The position numbers and the translations under genes are program-made. This document shows, in pieces, positions 8,583 to 16,654 of a stretch of 63,946 nt of DNA. Below the pieces are notes generated by a model. The model saw only the letters and a program-made list of their open reading frames with translations. It was not told the DNA's origin and searched no databases. The DNA is from Parvibaculum sp049671045 (GTDB taxonomy: Bacteria > Pseudomonadota > Alphaproteobacteria > Parvibaculales > Parvibaculaceae), in contig NZ_JBATUH010000064.1 in NCBI RefSeq assembly GCF_049671045.1, positions 1 to 63,946 of the forward strand, written 5' to 3'. Position 1 is the first letter of the stretch. The number at the start of each line of letters is the position of its first letter.

Positions 8583-9113
8583 TCATTCCAGGCCGCGCGC
8601 GTCGCGCCTGAAGCGGATGACGGGAAGGGAGGAGAGCGCCAAAAGCGCGAGCGACACAAGGAAATTGAACCCGGCCAGCGAGATGCCGAAGAGCGTCCAG
8701 GGCGCCTTGTCGCATTGAGGGGTTCTCATGCCCGACTGAAGCTCCGCCTGAAGAGTTTCGAGCGAGTTCGAGACGAGGCCGCCGCCCGTGCAGCTCGCCG
8801 GGCCCGGCCACCATTTGTATTCGACGCCTGCATGATAGCCGGAAATCCCGGCATTGATGGCGAAGGCGGCCGCGCAGAGCGCGAGAAGGACGACCGGGCC
8901 GATGCCGAGATTGGCCTCGCGCGACAGGAGCCCGGCGAAAAGCGCCGCGGGAATGGCGAAGTAATAGGGCATGCGTTCGATCAGGCAGAGGTGGCAGGGC
9001 GCGTAGCCGAGCGCGTACTGAAAGAAATAGGCGCCGCCAAGCGTCGCGACGCTTGCGGCAAGGACGATCCAGGGGATCGAGAGAGGCGAGATCCGGTCCA
9101 GCATGGGCGGCAT
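8583..9113 (-). CDS. DsbB-family disulfide bond formation protein
   Basis: A 176-residue membrane protein with four predicted helices. The first periplasmic loop carries C40-H-L-C43 and the second C108 and C134, the two Cys pairs needed to pass electrons from DsbA to quinone. The start may be Met1 or Met4 (ATG 9104). It is directly upstream of coq7, and pairing a quinone-using enzyme with a ubiquinone biosynthesis gene is functionally sensible, although no DsbA partner is in the window. Confidence 0.9.
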   Translation of the reverse strand: MPPMLDRISPLSIPWIVLAASVATLGGAYFFQYALGYAPCHLCLIERMPYYFAIPAALFAGLLSREANLGIGPVVLLALCAAAFAINAGISGYHAGVEYKWWPGPASCTGGGLVSNSLETLQAELQSGMRTPQCDKAPWTLFGISLAGFNFLVSLALLALSSLPVIRFRRDARGLE

Positions 9114-9170
9114 TCAATCATGCCTCGCGCCGAAGGACGAGAGGCTTGTCGCCGCACGGGGCCGGGCGCA

Positions 9171-10901
9171 TCAGGCCGTGTGAGGGGCTATGACGGCCCC
9201 CTTCATGTCATTGCTGGCGCCATTGCCCAGGGCATGCTCGATCATGCCGCGCGCGATCTCGCGCTCGCCCATGATGATGAGGTTCGCGCCGTGCTGGCGC
9301 AGATAGTCGATCTCGGCATCGGAATAGGCGCGGGCTATGATTTCGAGCGAGGGGCTCAGCTTGCGCGCCTGCTGGACGGCCTGTCCCGCCTCGAAGGCGT
9401 TGGAGATGGCGACGAAGAGCCAGCGCGCGGCGGGAAGATTGGCCGCGGCGATGACGCTGGCGCTCGCGGCATTGCCCTTGATGACCGCGTAGTCCTGCTG
9501 GCCGAGCTTCGCGGCGATGTCCTCCGCCGTCTCGATGACGAGCACGGGCATGCCGGCCTGCTGGAGCTTCTTGCCGATGAGGCTGCCGACCTCGCCGAAG
9601 CCGATGACGACGGCGTGATCGCGAAGCGACGTTGGCGGAATTTCTTCTTCGATCTTCACTTCGAGCCTGTCGGCGAGATCGGGGTAGCCGAGTTTTTCGA
9701 GCCAGGGCTTGAGGCGGTCGAGCGCCATGAAGAAGAGCGGGTTGGCGACGATCGAGAGCAGGGCGCCAGCGAGGATGAGGTCGCGCCCGCGAGCCGGGAG
9801 AAGTTCAAGGCTGACGCCGAGCGTCGCGAGGATGAAGGAGAACTCGCCGATCTGCGCAAGGCTCGCCGAAATGGTGAGCGCGGTCGAGTTCGGATGGCCG
9901 AAGGCGCGAACGATGAAGAAGGCCACGGCGGATTTGCCCAGGACGATGATGAGCAGCGTCGCGAGCACGGTCAGCGGCTCGTTGAGCAGGGTCTTCGGGT
10001 CGAACAGCATGCCGACGGACACGAAGAAGAGGACGGCGAAGGCGTCGCGCAGCGGAAGCGATTCTTCCGCCGCGCGCTGGCTGAGGGGAGATTCGCTCAG
10101 CACCATGCCCGCGAAGAAGGCGCCGAGCGCGAAGGAGACGCCGAAAAGCACCGCCGCGCCATAGGCGACGCCGAGCGCAATGACGAGCACGGCCAGCCGG
10201 AAAAGCTCGCGCGAGCCGGAATGGGCGATGAAATGCAGAAGCCAGGGGATGACCTTCCGGCCGACGACGAGCATCAGCGCCACGAAAGCGGCGACCTTGC
10301 CGAGCGTGACGAGGAGAGTTCTGGTCACGCCCCACGCGTCGACGGCGGTGCCCTCCGCGCCGCTGCCCGCCGCATGGAGAAGGCCCGCAAGCGCCGGCAG
10401 CAGCACCAGCGTCAACACCATGGCGAGGTCCTCGACGATGAGCCAGCCGATGGCGATGCGGCCGCGCTCGGTGTCGACGAGACGGCGCTCCTGCATGGCG
10501 CGAAGGAGCACGACCGTACTGGCGGTGGAAAGCGCGAGGCCGAAGACGAGGCCGGAGCCGACGGGCCATCCGAGTGCCCATGAGAGCGCCATGCCAAGGA
10601 GCGTCGCGGCGGCGATCTGGGCGAGCGCGCCCCGAATGGCGATGGCCTTAACGGAGAGGAGGTCCTTCAGCGAGAAATGCAGCCCGACGCCGAACATCAG
10701 CAGGATGACGCCGATCTCGGCAAGCTCCGGCGCGAGCGCGCGGTCGGCGACGAAGCCCGGCGTGAACGGCCCGGCAAGCACACCCGCCAGCAGATAACCG
10801 ACCAGGGGCGAAACGCGGAAGCGATTGGCGATCGCGCCAAAGATGAAGGCGAGCACGAGGCCGCCGACGATGGTGGTTATGAGGGGGGTGTGATGAAGCA
10901 T
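9171..10901 (-). CDS. Kef/YbaL-type cation:proton antiporter (CPA2) with TrkA-N domain
   Basis: Encodes 576 residues from ATG 10901. An open frame continues upstream but lacks a start signal and homology-like sequence. About 12 hydrophobic helices (residues 5-385) form the CPA2 exchanger, including LMFGVGLHFSLKDL, the STASTVVLLR stretch and a helix with SLAQIGEFSFIL. The cytoplasmic TrkA-N/RCK domain follows (about 405-530) with VVIGFGEVGSLIGKKL, a GxGxxG nucleotide-binding motif. The layout matches YbaL more than KefB/KefC because it lacks a long linker. Likely role: K+ or Na+ efflux coupled to protons, gated by nucleotide. A second CPA2 antiporter lies at 49060-50925. Confidence 0.88.
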   Translation of the reverse strand: MLHHTPLITTIVGGLVLAFIFGAIANRFRVSPLVGYLLAGVLAGPFTPGFVADRALAPELAEIGVILLMFGVGLHFSLKDLLSVKAIAIRGALAQIAAATLLGMALSWALGWPVGSGLVFGLALSTASTVVLLRAMQERRLVDTERGRIAIGWLIVEDLAMVLTLVLLPALAGLLHAAGSGAEGTAVDAWGVTRTLLVTLGKVAAFVALMLVVGRKVIPWLLHFIAHSGSRELFRLAVLVIALGVAYGAAVLFGVSFALGAFFAGMVLSESPLSQRAAEESLPLRDAFAVLFFVSVGMLFDPKTLLNEPLTVLATLLIIVLGKSAVAFFIVRAFGHPNSTALTISASLAQIGEFSFILATLGVSLELLPARGRDLILAGALLSIVANPLFFMALDRLKPWLEKLGYPDLADRLEVKIEEEIPPTSLRDHAVVIGFGEVGSLIGKKLQQAGMPVLVIETAEDIAAKLGQQDYAVIKGNAASASVIAAANLPAARWLFVAISNAFEAGQAVQQARKLSPSLEIIARAYSDAEIDYLRQHGANLIIMGEREIARGMIEHALGNGASNDMKGAVIAPHTA

Positions 10902-10979
10902 GCGCCTCCCTGGTGCGTCTGGCGGTTCCGTGTGTTGCGTAGACTTATATGGTGACCAATGGGGAGTGGTACAGGCGAG

Positions 10980-11012
10980 AAAAAATGTAGGAAGACCCGC
11001 ATGGATGCGGGT
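10980..11012 (-). terminator. Possible terminator after the YqaA-like gene
   Basis: A perfect 7-bp stem (10995-11001 with 11006-11012, loop TGGA) is followed on the minus strand, after 9 bases, by a run of six T (10985-10980). The gap between stem and T run is longer than usual, so this is a weak call. Confidence 0.4.
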
Positions 11013-11062
11013 GCAGGCGGGAAATCGTGTCGAGCGGGTGTCGCCGGTTCGCGGGCGGGGAG

Positions 11063-11644
11063 CTAGATGACGTAGCGGGCGACGACGAAGCCCGCAACGA
11101 TCAGCAAGGCGAAGGCCGCGGAGACGAGGCCGAGGTGCTCCTCGATGAAGCGCTTTATGGGCTCGCCGAAGCGGTTGAGGATGCCTGCGACGAGGAAGAA
11201 GCGCGCGCCCCGCGTGATGAGCGAGAGCACGATGAACCAGAACAGGCTGTAGCCCGCGAAGCCCGAGGCGATGGTCACGAGCTTGTAGGGGATGGGCGTC
11301 GCGCCCTTGATGAGGATGATCCAGGCTCCCCATTCGCCATAGAGCGCGCGGAACTCCTCGAGCTTGTCCTCATAGCCGTAAATGGAAATGAGCCAGTGGC
11401 CCAGCGTGTCATAGAGGAGGGCGCCGATCGCATAGCCGAGAAGCGCGCCGGCGACCGATGCGATCGTGCAGACGGTGGCATAGAACCATGCGCGCTCGGG
11501 CCGGGCGACGGTCATCGGCACGAGCATCACGTCCGGCGGTACCGGAAAGAAGGAGCTTTCGGCGAAGGAGACGGCGGCGAGTGCCCAATGGGCATGCTTG
11601 TGCCCTGAAAGGCGGATCGTCCAGTTGTAGAGGCCGCGCAGCAT
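11063..11644 (-). CDS. YqaA/DedA-family membrane protein
   Basis: A 193-residue protein with four to five hydrophobic helices. The SNARE-associated/DedA signatures are ESSFFPVPPDVMLVPM near residues 28-43, and GATPIPYKLVTIASG near 114-128, with the Pro and acidic/basic residues typical of the re-entrant loops. YqaA proteins belong to the DedA superfamily; relatives act in lipid scrambling or membrane homeostasis, but YqaA itself is uncharacterised. It stands alone, transcribed away from tRNA-Leu. Confidence 0.87.
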   Translation of the reverse strand: MLRGLYNWTIRLSGHKHAHWALAAVSFAESSFFPVPPDVMLVPMTVARPERAWFYATVCTIASVAGALLGYAIGALLYDTLGHWLISIYGYEDKLEEFRALYGEWGAWIILIKGATPIPYKLVTIASGFAGYSLFWFIVLSLITRGARFFLVAGILNRFGEPIKRFIEEHLGLVSAAFALLIVAGFVVARYVI

Positions 11645-11754
11645 GACATCGTCCCGGTTGGAGCCGCACCGGGTTTAGCAGGCTCCGGCGGGGGGTGTCC
11701 ATCTCGCCCCGTCGGGCGCGGCCGGGGCTGCCCGGCCCAGTGCTCACATTTTGT

Positions 11755-11782
11755 TTGATCGGCAGAAACCGCCGACTATCAT
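11755..11782 (+). promoter_or_regulatory. Likely sigma70-type promoter of tRNA-Leu
   Basis: TTGATC (11755-11760) and TATCAT (11777-11782) are 16 bases apart. The -10 box ends 17 bases before the tRNA 5' end, leaving room for a short leader. Both boxes are close to consensus, unlike the surrounding GC-rich DNA. Confidence 0.5.
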
Positions 11783-11799
11783 GCGCGCTCCCCAAGGGG

Positions 11800-11885
11800 G
11801 CCCCTGTGGCGGAATGGTAGACGCGGCAGACTCAAAATCTGTTGCCTTCACGGGCGTGCTGGTTCGAGTCCGGCCAGGGGCACCA
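11800..11885 (+). tRNA. tRNA-Leu (anticodon CAA)
   Basis: Cloverleaf of 86 bases including an encoded CCA. Acceptor arms GCCCCTG (11800-11806) and CAGGGGC (11875-11881) pair fully. The anticodon stem GCAGA/TCTGT closes a loop with CAA in the middle. A long variable arm (GCCTTCACGGGC) identifies a class II tRNA, and GGTTCGAGTCC forms the T arm. It decodes UUG. Confidence 0.95.
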
Positions 11886-11914
11886 ATCCAAGGTCTTGCC
11901 GCATTCCGGCAGCT

Positions 11915-12733
11915 TCAGTTCAGATAGCCGAGTTCTCGCATCAGCGGCGCCCAGCGCTGCTCGACCTTGCGGGCGATCGGGGCGGGCAGCTCCTTCCGCC
12001 ATCCGCCCGATGTCGCGTTGCGGACGAAGGGGATGTCGCGCCGCTTTCTCAGCGCGGGGTCGTTGTCGGCCTCTCGCGCCTCTATCGCGCGCATCTTGTC
12101 GGCGGCCGATGCCTCGATCGCGCCGGCGATCATTTCGTCCGTGAAAGGAATGCCGAGAAAGCGGGCGGCCTGTGCGAGCCGCGCATGGGGATTGGCCAGC
12201 AGGTCCTCATAACGCAGCACGAGAAAGGACTTGCTCGAGCGCCGCGCGCCAAGCCAGCTTCCGACATTTTCCGCCCAGGAACCGGCACTTCGTGCCGGTA
12301 CGTTGCCCTCAAGGAAAATTTCGGCGAATTCGGCGATCGTCATGTCGTCGGCGATGTCTTCCTGCTTCCGGCTGTAGTGGAAATAGGAGACGAGAACGTC
12401 GCGCGGATCGCGGCAGAGATAGAGAACGCGGCGATAATCGGGCCTGAAAACCTCGTGGCTCTTCAGGTAGCGCGAGCGCGAGCCTTTCGAGAAGTTGCCC
12501 TTGTTCAGCCGGTAGATGTCCGGGATCAGATCGTTGACGGCGCGGAAATCGGCAGGCTCGGCCGGCCGGAGAAGATTTGCGAGGCAGAACCTCATCCAGG
12601 TGTTCCCGGATTTCGGATAGGAGCAGATCCAGACGTCGTCCTCCGCCGCCCATAGCGGCACAGCCGGATCGCGCCGAGCCTTCTTGATGTTGAGCTTCGG
12701 CGGCAGCAGTCGAATGTTTACATGATAGTCCAT
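11915..12733 (-). CDS. Sulfotransferase domain protein
   Basis: Encodes 272 residues from ATG 12733. The open frame could be extended to a TTG at 12871 (318 residues), but the extra 46 codons are AT-rich and lie outside the family domain. PAPS-binding motifs are visible: SYPKSGNTWMR (38-48, 5'-phosphosulfate loop with Lys41) and YLCRDPRDVLVSYFHY (105-120, 3'-phosphate site with Arg and Ser). KSHE (91-94) supplies the candidate catalytic His93. GGWRKEL near the C-terminus is also typical. It would transfer sulfate from PAPS to an unknown alcohol or amine. It is isolated, next to a tRNA and an AT-rich gap, so it may have been acquired. Confidence 0.87.
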   Translation of the reverse strand: MDYHVNIRLLPPKLNIKKARRDPAVPLWAAEDDVWICSYPKSGNTWMRFCLANLLRPAEPADFRAVNDLIPDIYRLNKGNFSKGSRSRYLKSHEVFRPDYRRVLYLCRDPRDVLVSYFHYSRKQEDIADDMTIAEFAEIFLEGNVPARSAGSWAENVGSWLGARRSSKSFLVLRYEDLLANPHARLAQAARFLGIPFTDEMIAGAIEASAADKMRAIEAREADNDPALRKRRDIPFVRNATSGGWRKELPAPIARKVEQRWAPLMRELGYLN

Positions 12734-12960
12734 ATCGCCCGCGACGGTCTGTTGTCCGGTAATTTCGAGATACGTTCTAGATAACCGTGCCGCGACGACA
12801 AAGCCCGTATAAAACTCAGATATTGGTGGTGAATAATGCCTGTTCGGTCTGGGAAGTGAATAATTTTCCAATATTTACAGTGTATTTCAAAAGCGCATTA
12901 ATTATAAGAAAAATGAATAAAATTATACTCACCATAATTGCAGCGTGAGCGGTTCTTCTT
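12734..12960. other. AT-rich gap upstream of the sulfotransferase
   Basis: The stretch from about 12830 to 12945 is strikingly AT-rich against a GC-rich genome and holds several TATAAT-like boxes on the minus strand (for example at 12900-12910 and 12925-12930), compatible with the sulfotransferase promoter. No gene was seen in it. Confidence 0.5.
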
Positions 12961-13458
12961 TCAGTTCCCGATGATGAGCTGCATCATGACGAGGTCGAGC
13001 CAGCGGCCGAATTTGCGGCCCACTTCCGGCATGCGCGCCGTTTCCACGAAGCCGAAGCGGGCGTGGAGGGCGAGCGAGGCTTCATTCTCCGCTTCGATGG
13101 CGGCGACGATGACATGGCGGCCTTCCGCCCGCGCCGCCTCGATGAGCGCTGCCAGCAGCAAGGCGCCGGTGCCCCTGCCGCGCCGGTCGGCGCGCACATA
13201 GACCGAATTCTCGATCGTGTGGCGGTAGCCGTCGTGCGGCCGGAAGGGGCCATAGGTCGCATAGCCGAGAATTTCGTGGCCGTCCGTTGCGACAAGGACC
13301 GGAAACCCTGCCGCGCGCCGCTCCGTGAACCAGTCGCGGCGGTTCTCTAAGTCGGCCTCCTCGTCGATCCAGATGGCGGTCGTGTGTCTCACCGCGTCGT
13401 TGTAGATCGAGAGAATGGCGGGAATATCCTCGATGGTCGCGCTGCGGACGGAGACCAT
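12961..13458 (-). CDS. GNAT N-acetyltransferase, phosphinothricin/methionine-sulfoximine type
   Basis: A 165-residue single GNAT domain. VRSATIEDIPAILSIYN opens the fold, the Trp-Ile-Asp-Glu-Glu loop follows, and the acetyl-CoA pyrophosphate loop is RRGRGTGALLL (about 93-103). The order and the GYATYGPFRPHDGYRHTIENSVYV-type core (here at residues 65-88) match the Pat/MnaT family, which acetylates methionine sulfoximine and related amines. The real substrate is not predictable. It lies 32 bases downstream of the TetR gene on the same strand. Confidence 0.85.
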   Translation of the reverse strand: MVSVRSATIEDIPAILSIYNDAVRHTTAIWIDEEADLENRRDWFTERRAAGFPVLVATDGHEILGYATYGPFRPHDGYRHTIENSVYVRADRRGRGTGALLLAALIEAARAEGRHVIVAAIEAENEASLALHARFGFVETARMPEVGRKFGRWLDLVMMQLIIGN

Positions 13459-13490
13459 GGGACGCCTTTCTGAAAGCCCGGCGGCGAGGG

Positions 13491-14195
13491 TCAGGCCTTC
13501 AATTTGCGCGGGACGCCCGCATGTTCGCTCAGAAGATCGGCGAACCAGCGACGGAAGCGCAGTACGCCTTCCTGATCGAGGCCCGCTTCCTCGGCAAGCT
13601 GGCGGCCGATGATCGCATCTCCGAAGGCGGCGCTCGCCGTCAGCATGGCGATGAACAGCGTGTCCTCGCGATCGGGCGCGGGCGCGCCCGACTTTTCCGC
13701 GTATCGCGCGCGGCCCGCATGAAGCTCGTTTGCGATGTCCGTCATCATGGAGCGCGATGTGCCCTGATCGACGATCCGTCCCGTGAGCATCATCCAGGAG
13801 AGAAGGCGCGCCGTGCCGCGATCGCTCAGCGCCTGAAACACATTCTCGATGAGTTCGGCGGCCTCGAGTTCGCTGCCGGACTTGCCCTTCAGAGCCGCCA
13901 TCAGCTTGTCGCGCAATTGCTCGGATGTTCTGGCGATCAGCGCGCGGACGAGGCCCTCCCGGCTTTCGAAGTGATGGAGGATCGCCGGATGCGATATGCC
14001 GACATCGCGCGCGATGTCCTGTAGCCTGATCCCTTCGGGGCCTTGCGTCGCCAGCCTGACTTCAGCGGCGTCGAGGATGAGGCGCCTTGCCTCCTCGGCC
14101 GAGCGCCGGACCCGCTTGGCGGCGGGCTTCGATCCGGCCGGCGCGCTCGCGGGGGCATGATGAGGGGGTGTGCCCGGCTTCGTTGCAGTCGTCAC
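13491..14195 (-). CDS. TetR-family regulator
   Basis: Encodes 234 residues from GTG 14195, with GGGAGG upstream. A Pro/Ala/Lys-rich tail of 30 residues precedes the HTH: helix-turn-helix IRLQDIARDVGISHPAILHHF (about 57-77) continuing to ESREGL. The remainder is an alpha-helical ligand-binding domain. It is divergent from the Coq4-family gene, and an excellent candidate operator sits between them, so it probably controls itself and that gene. The following GNAT gene may be cotranscribed. Confidence 0.9.
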   Translation of the reverse strand: MTTATKPGTPPHHAPASAPAGSKPAAKRVRRSAEEARRLILDAAEVRLATQGPEGIRLQDIARDVGISHPAILHHFESREGLVRALIARTSEQLRDKLMAALKGKSGSELEAAELIENVFQALSDRGTARLLSWMMLTGRIVDQGTSRSMMTDIANELHAGRARYAEKSGAPAPDREDTLFIAMLTASAAFGDAIIGRQLAEEAGLDQEGVLRFRRWFADLLSEHAGVPRKLKA

Positions 14196-14216
14196 TATGC
14201 GATACCTCCCGGACAG

Positions 14217-14238
14217 ATATTGACAGCAATGTCAGTAT
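14217..14238. promoter_or_regulatory. Candidate TetR operator between tetR and coq4-like gene
   Basis: ATATTGACA and TGTCAGTAT form 9-base arms (8 of 9 complementary) around GCAA. It lies 22 bases upstream of the tetR start and overlaps a TATAAT hexamer (14236-14241) that could serve the rightward gene, so binding would block both promoters. The four-base spacer and 22-bp length suit a TetR dimer. Confidence 0.6.
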
Positions 14239-14298
14239 AATCCATATTTTCTGAAGACGGAATTCAGCTTTGGGTATTCTATCAGGAGAGGCCAGGCG

Positions 14299-15090
14299 AT
14301 GACGACGATCTCCGACATTTCCACTAAGAGCGGTTCGAGGCCGGCGCGCAAGCGTATCGAGCCGCTGAAGGCGATCAGGGCCATTCGCGCGCTCATCGCC
14401 GACAAGGAGGATACGGGCCAGGTCTTCAGGATCATCGACGCCCTGTCCGGCGGGTCGGACGAGCGCATGTTCGGCCGGTTCATCGCCAATGAAACGGGCC
14501 AGCGCATCGTCGGCGAGAAGCGCTCTCTCCTCGCCACGCTCTGCGATCGCGAGCGGCTGTCGCGGCTTCCCGAGGGCACGCTCGGGCGCATCTATCACGA
14601 ATTCATGGCGGTGGAGAACCTGACGGCGGACGGGCTTGTGGAGGCCAGCGCGGAAGCGCCGCGGCGCTATGGCGAGATGCCCGAGGCCGCCACGATCTTC
14701 CGCGACCGGATGCGCGACTCGCACGACCTCTGGCATGTGACGACGGGCTATGGCCGCGACGGGCTCGGCGAGCTTTGCCTGCTCGCCTTCACCTATGCGC
14801 AGACGCGCAATCGCGGCATCGGCTTCATCGTGCTCGTCGGCGCCCGCGTCGCGACCAAGCAGGCGCCGGGTCTCGGCATCTGGCGCGCGGTCCGCGAGGG
14901 CTACCGCCTCGGCAAGGCCGCGCAATGGCTGCCGCTCGCCGATTGGGAGACGCTGCTCTCCCTGCCGCTCGCCGATGTGCGGGCACGGCTCGGCATCGGC
15001 GCGCCCGTCATCTACCAGCGCATCGAGCCGATCACCTCCGCCGCCGAAAAGACCAAGATGGCCGGCCAGGGCATGAAGACGGCCGCCTGA
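14299..15090 (+). CDS. Coq4-family ubiquinone biosynthesis protein
   Basis: A 263-residue Coq4 domain. The family metal motif H-D-x2-H-x11-E is intact: H142-D143-L-W-H146 and E158. The surrounding RDSHDLWHVTTGYGRDGLGE and YHEFMAVENLTADGLVEAS are typical. Coq4 proteins are needed for ubiquinone production; in eukaryotes and some alphaproteobacteria they are linked to C1 decarboxylation/hydroxylation of the ring. It stands opposite a TetR gene with a shared operator, which is unusual for a quinone biosynthesis gene, so it may be a paralogue with a specialised role. Confidence 0.85.
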   Translation: MTTISDISTKSGSRPARKRIEPLKAIRAIRALIADKEDTGQVFRIIDALSGGSDERMFGRFIANETGQRIVGEKRSLLATLCDRERLSRLPEGTLGRIYHEFMAVENLTADGLVEASAEAPRRYGEMPEAATIFRDRMRDSHDLWHVTTGYGRDGLGELCLLAFTYAQTRNRGIGFIVLVGARVATKQAPGLGIWRAVREGYRLGKAAQWLPLADWETLLSLPLADVRARLGIGAPVIYQRIEPITSAAEKTKMAGQGMKTAA

Positions 15091-15239
15091 GCGCGTCTAT
15101 CTTCCCCCAAGGGCGGTTCACGGGATTTCCGACCTCTCCCTCATTGCTGATATGCTGCCTGCATGCACCCCGGCGGATCTCCATGATCCGCCGGCGGCGC
15201 CTTGACATGTTCGCAGTCGATGAAGGTTGAGAGGCAGGA

Positions 15240-15593
15240 TTGATTACCGTCTATGGATTGAAGAATTGCGATACGTGCCGCAAGGCGCTCGCCTGGCTCC
15301 AGCAGGAGAAGATCGCATATCGTTTCGTCGATCTCAGGGCCGACGGCATCGGGCGGGCCGACATTGCGCGCTTCGCAAAGGCCATGGGCGTCGACAAGCT
15401 TCTCAACAAGGCGAGCACGACCTGGCGCGGGCTTGCCGACGACGAAAAGAGCTTCCCCGACGAAGCTGCCGCCATCGCCCTCATGGAAAAGCATCCGGCG
15501 CTCATCAAGCGCCCGGTGTTCGACATGGGAAAGACCGTCGTTGCGGGTTTCCGCGACGCGGAGAAGGCAATGGTCCGGGCAGCGAAGGCATGA
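15240..15593 (+). CDS. ArsC/Spx-fold reductase-like protein (YffB type)
   Basis: Encodes 117 residues from TTG 15240, with GAGAGGCAGG upstream. The thioredoxin-like ArsC fold begins ITVYGLKNCDTCRKALAWL, with C10 and C13. FVDLRADGI and the later KRPVF segment are usual for the YffB/Spx branch, which is distinct from glutaredoxin-coupled arsenate reductase. Function of YffB proteins is unclear. Its stop overlaps the start of the next GNAT gene (ATGA), so the two are coupled. Confidence 0.85.
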   Translation: MITVYGLKNCDTCRKALAWLQQEKIAYRFVDLRADGIGRADIARFAKAMGVDKLLNKASTTWRGLADDEKSFPDEAAAIALMEKHPALIKRPVFDMGKTVVAGFRDAEKAMVRAAKA

Positions 15594-16168
15594 TCTTGCG
15601 CAAGCGCGCCCCAGCCCATCATGGGATCGCGCTGCCGATCGAGACGCCGCGTCTCGTCCTGCGCGATTTCAGGGCGGGCGATGTCGAGGCCGTGCACGCC
15701 TATGCGTCGTGCGAGGATGTGGCGCGCTACATGATCTGGGGGCCGAACACGCCCGCGCAGAGCCGCGAGGCCGTCGAGGGGTTTCTCGAGGATCAGCGCC
15801 GGCGGCCGCGCATCGCCTATGATCTTGCCATCACGCTGAAGCCCGCGGGCGAGGTCGTTGGGGGCGCCGGGCTCTCCATCATCGACCGGGCGAACAGGCT
15901 CGGCGATATCGGCTATGTTCTGCACCCGGATTTCTGGGGCTTCGGCATCGCCGCCGAGGCGGCGCGCGCGCTTCTCGACGCGGGATTCCGCGAACTCGGC
16001 CTCCGGCGCATCGTCGCCAGCTGCGATCAGCGCAACAAGGCGTCGGCCCGGGTGATGGAGCGGATCGGCATGCGCCGGGAGGGTGCCTTCCGGCAGTCGA
16101 AATTCATCCAGGGCGACTGGCGCGACGAATATCTCTACGCGATCCTCGCCGAGGAATTTCTCAGCTAG
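15590..16168 (+). CDS. GNAT N-acetyltransferase, RimJ/RimL type
   Basis: A 192-residue protein translated from the ATGA overlap at 15590. The features are those of the RimJ/RimL group: IETPRLVLRDFRAGD near residues 17-31, LGDIGYVLHPDFWGFGIAAEA with the acetyl-CoA loop around 110-125, and NKASARVMERIGMRREG near 147-163. These enzymes acetylate N-terminal amines of ribosomal proteins or small molecules; the acceptor is unknown. Its end overlaps the convergent TusA-like gene by 8 bases. Confidence 0.85.
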   Translation: MILRKRAPAHHGIALPIETPRLVLRDFRAGDVEAVHAYASCEDVARYMIWGPNTPAQSREAVEGFLEDQRRRPRIAYDLAITLKPAGEVVGGAGLSIIDRANRLGDIGYVLHPDFWGFGIAAEAARALLDAGFRELGLRRIVASCDQRNKASARVMERIGMRREGAFRQSKFIQGDWRDEYLYAILAEEFLS

Positions 16169-16424
16169 ACGTCTCGCGAAGCTCCGCGGCCCTGCGGATC
16201 AGGAATTCGATCCAGCTTCCCCTGTCGCGGGTTTCCAGAAGCTCATGCCCGCTCTCGACGCAGAAATGGGGCAGATCGACGCGCGAAACGGGGTCGGTCG
16301 TGAACACGCGAAGCAGCGTGCCGGGCTCCAGATTGGCAAGGCGCTTCTTCGTCCGCAGCACGGGCAGGGGGCAGTTCTGGCCCATGACGTCGAGAATGAG
16401 TTCCGGCTCGGTCATTTCCTGCAT
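16161..16424 (-). CDS. TusA/SirA-family sulfur carrier-like protein
   Basis: An 87-residue protein from ATG 16424 (ATG 16415 is an alternative). The frame is open further upstream but without a family match. LDVMGQNCPLPVLRTKKRL (11-29) carries the CPxP signature, with C18 as sulfur-bearing residue. TusA proteins relay sulfur for tRNA thiolation and other pathways. No sulfur-relay partner genes are adjacent. Confidence 0.85.
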   Translation of the reverse strand: MQEMTEPELILDVMGQNCPLPVLRTKKRLANLEPGTLLRVFTTDPVSRVDLPHFCVESGHELLETRDRGSWIEFLIRRAAELRETSS

Positions 16425-16654
16425 TGGGCGGGGGTCCTGCTTCTGGTCCGTTTCGCTTTCGAGCGTGAGCGAGGCATCTTCGGGGGCGGGATCATGGCCC
16501 CAAAAATGCCCCCTGTCATCCCGTGGGGGCAAGCGTAACGAACAAGGCTTTCCTTGCGTCACCTTGACCTTGCGGAGCCTCCGCAGGCATAAACGCAAGT
16601 CGAATGCGCGTTCTCTACCTCGGGAGCCGCATCAGGGGGGGGAAGGAGATCGCG

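Noticed and set aside
8094..10583. Long open frame on the plus strand across coq7, dsbB and the antiporter
   Set aside because: Asp/Glu/Arg/His-rich translation with no family sequence, lying antisense to three well supported genes; typical of GC-rich codon bias.
12734..12871. Upstream extension of the sulfotransferase to a TTG start
   Set aside because: The 46 extra codons are AT-rich, lack a good ribosome binding site and precede the conserved domain; ATG 12733 preferred, though not certain.
14220..14241. TTGACA and TATAAT boxes read as a promoter
   Set aside because: Only 10 bases apart, too close for a sigma70 promoter; better explained by the TetR dyad overlapping a -10 box.
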